Source of the DNA: Pirellulales bacterium | GTDB lineage: Bacteria; Planctomycetota; Planctomycetia; Pirellulales; Thermoguttaceae | Assembly: GCA_030642635.1 (NCBI GenBank) | Contig: DAOWNK010000134.1 | Location: 1 to 8,428 of the forward strand | Reading direction: 5' to 3' | Length of the DNA stretch: 8,428 nucleotides | In this document: positions 6,926 to 8,428 of the stretch, one piece after another | Layout: each line of letters begins with the position of its first letter | Position numbering within the stretch: the stretch's first letter is position 1 | Translations under genes and position numbers: made by a program | Notes under the pieces: generated by a model | What the model was told of the DNA's origin: nothing | The model's database searches: none | Seen by the model: the letters and a program-made list of their open reading frames with translations, nothing else

Positions 6926-8428
6926 ATGCCGACTTTTATCCATCCAGCACTGCTTTGGGGACTGCCGATCATCGGCGTTCCGGTGTTGATCCACCTGATC
7001 AACATGCTGCGACACCGGCGTGTGGAGTGGGCGGCCATGGAATTCCTGCTGCAAAGCCAAAAGAAAAACCGCACGTGGATCATACTGAAGCAACTCCTGC
7101 TGCTTATGATGCGCACCGCTGCAATCGCCGCGGTGGTGTTGATCGTTGCACAGCCGATATTGCGCAACCAGTTTGGACAATGGTTCGGCAATACGAAAAC
7201 ACATCACATAGTGCTGCTGGACGACAGTTTTTCGATGTCCGACCGCTGGGCCGGCACCAGTGTCATGGACGAGGCCAAGGCGGTGATTGAGCGGATTGCA
7301 GCCGAGGCCGCCCGAGAAGTCCAGCCGCAGTTGTTTACCATCCTGCGATTTTCACGAGTCTCAATGCAGGATCATGGCTTGAGGCCGGACATGCTCACCG
7401 AACCGGTCAACAACGATTTCGCCGGCCGACTTGAAGATGCGCTGGAGGAGATCAAGGCATCGCAAACCTCCGCCGGGCCGGGTCGGGCCATCGAGGCAAT
7501 CGGCCAGTTGCTCGGCGAGGGCAACGGCCGGCGGCGAATCGTCTACATCATATCCGACTTTCGCGCCAAGGAATGGGACGACCCGACGGAGTTAAAAGGG
7601 CAGTTGCCGGAATTGTGTAATTCGGGTGTCGAATTGCACCTGGTCGGCTGCGTGGAAACCATGCGGCCGAACCTGGTGATCACTTCACTTGCACCGCAGC
7701 CGGGCATCCGTGCGGCCGGTGTGCCTTGGCCGGTGGAAGTCGCTGTGAAAAACTTCGGCCAGGCGACCGCCCGAGAGGTCTCCGTGTTGTTGGAGGAAGA
7801 CGGTCATGTTCGGCCGGCGGTGACGATAGCCGAAATCCCACCCGGCCGCACGGTGAAAGGGCGGTTTTCGGTATATTTTCCCACCCCCGGCTGGCATGAG
7901 ATAACCGCACGGCTGGAGAGCGACGCGGTGGCGGCCGATAACTTCCGCTGCGTAACGTTCAATCTGCCGGCAGAGGTGCCGGTGCTGATCGTCGACGGCG
8001 ACACGGCGGCTCGCGACGCCAAATATCTGAGTACGGCGTCATCGCCCGGCGGCTCGGTACGCACCGGAATCCGCCCGCAGATCGAAATGCCGAAGTTTCT
8101 GAGCATTCAGCCGCTTGACGAGTTCCATGCGATCAACCTGGTGAACGTCGAGCGGCTGGATCACTCGGCCGTCGAGGCGCTGGAGCAATACGTTTCCAAC
8201 GGCGGAGGGCTGGCGATGTTCCTCGGCGAGAATTCCAGCAGCCGATTCCTAAACGAAGAATTTTATCGTAACGGCGAAGGACTGTTTCCCGTGCCGATCG
8301 CAGCACAGGCGGAATTGCCGATCGACCGATTGGAAAATGCACCCGACCTGCAAGTCGGCGATCATTTCATCTTCCGTGTGTTCGCCGAGAAGCGGAACAA
8401 TTTTTTGGACACGGTGCTCGTGCACAGA
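6926..8428 (+). CDS. BatA-type membrane-anchored vWA protein, 3' partial
   Basis: 501 codons from ATG 6926, open to the right edge. This is the first credible start in the frame, although no purine-rich ribosome site precedes it. The N-terminus (MPTFIHPALLWGLPIIGVPV, then MLRHRRVEWAAMEFLLQS) is the BatA N-terminal domain, with membrane segments at about residues 8-26 and 54-78. A vWA domain follows: HHIVLLDDSFSMSD holds the MIDAS DxSxS (D100, S101, S103), and IVYIISDF (205-212) is a later vWA strand with its Asp. Residues about 247-345 look like a beta-sandwich (CARDB-like: LVITSLAPQPGIRAAGVPWP, VKNFGQATAREV). Residues from 351 (VPVLIVDGD, then ALEQYVSNGGGLAMFLGE, 418-435) resemble the class I glutamine-amidotransferase-like fold often found at the C-terminus of such proteins; no catalytic Cys is visible in this part. 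It probably displays vWA and sensory domains at the membrane as a partner of the MoxR/DUF58 pair. Domain calls beyond BatA and vWA are less certain. Confidence 0.92.
   Translation, partial: MPTFIHPALLWGLPIIGVPVLIHLINMLRHRRVEWAAMEFLLQSQKKNRTWIILKQLLLLMMRTAAIAAVVLIVAQPILRNQFGQWFGNTKTHHIVLLDDSFSMSDRWAGTSVMDEAKAVIERIAAEAAREVQPQLFTILRFSRVSMQDHGLRPDMLTEPVNNDFAGRLEDALEEIKASQTSAGPGRAIEAIGQLLGEGNGRRRIVYIISDFRAKEWDDPTELKGQLPELCNSGVELHLVGCVETMRPNLVITSLAPQPGIRAAGVPWPVEVAVKNFGQATAREVSVLLEEDGHVRPAVTIAEIPPGRTVKGRFSVYFPTPGWHEITARLESDAVAADNFRCVTFNLPAEVPVLIVDGDTAARDAKYLSTASSPGGSVRTGIRPQIEMPKFLSIQPLDEFHAINLVNVERLDHSAVEALEQYVSNGGGLAMFLGENSSSRFLNEEFYRNGEGLFPVPIAAQAELPIDRLENAPDLQVGDHFIFRVFAEKRNNFLDTVLVHR

Noticed and set aside
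6895..7290. 131-codon + strand frame over the start of the BatA-type gene
   Set aside because: Out-of-frame shadow; the overlapping frame from 6926 carries the BatA and vWA motifs and stays open for 501 codons.

Overview
The window looks like chromosomal DNA from a planctomycete (Planctomycetota, possibly Pirellulales-like). This is inferred from the protein families and moderately high GC content, not from a marker gene. Five genes lie on the + strand with no convincing gene on the - strand. The first gene is cut by the left edge and the last by the right edge.

Layout. (1) Bases 1-3561 hold a very large protein with two PQQ-type beta-propeller regions separated by TPR/helical repeats; its true start lies upstream. 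(2) Two bases later comes a secreted alpha/alpha-toroid protein of the prenyltransferase/squalene-oxidase repeat class (3564-4712). (3) A 161-base intergenic region (4713-4873) carries a TATAAT-like box, a 116-base inverted-repeat element containing a REP-like hairpin, and a good ribosome binding site. (4) A MoxR-type AAA+ ATPase (4874-5929) overlaps by 4 bases a DUF58 protein with a von Willebrand A-like metal site (5926-6885). (5) After 40 bases containing a second REP-like hairpin, a BatA-type membrane-anchored vWA protein begins (6926) and runs off the end.

How they work together. MoxR + DUF58 + BatA/vWA is the recurring module in which an AAA+ ATPase is paired with metal-dependent vWA partners, thought to act in assembly or maturation of envelope or metal-containing proteins. 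The substrate is not known. The toroid and propeller/TPR proteins just upstream on the same strand could be exported partners, but the 161-base gap means co-transcription with moxR is not certain.

The most unusual feature is a 123-base palindromic, MITE-like insertion in the signal-peptide region of the toroid gene. It has perfect 19-base inverted ends built around CTAG. It adds exactly 41 codons without a stop, and removing it in silico restores a textbook signal peptide. The window also has two related REP-like hairpins that differ by a compensatory base-pair change, and a G-run tract with G-quadruplex potential that encodes the tail of the DUF58 protein.
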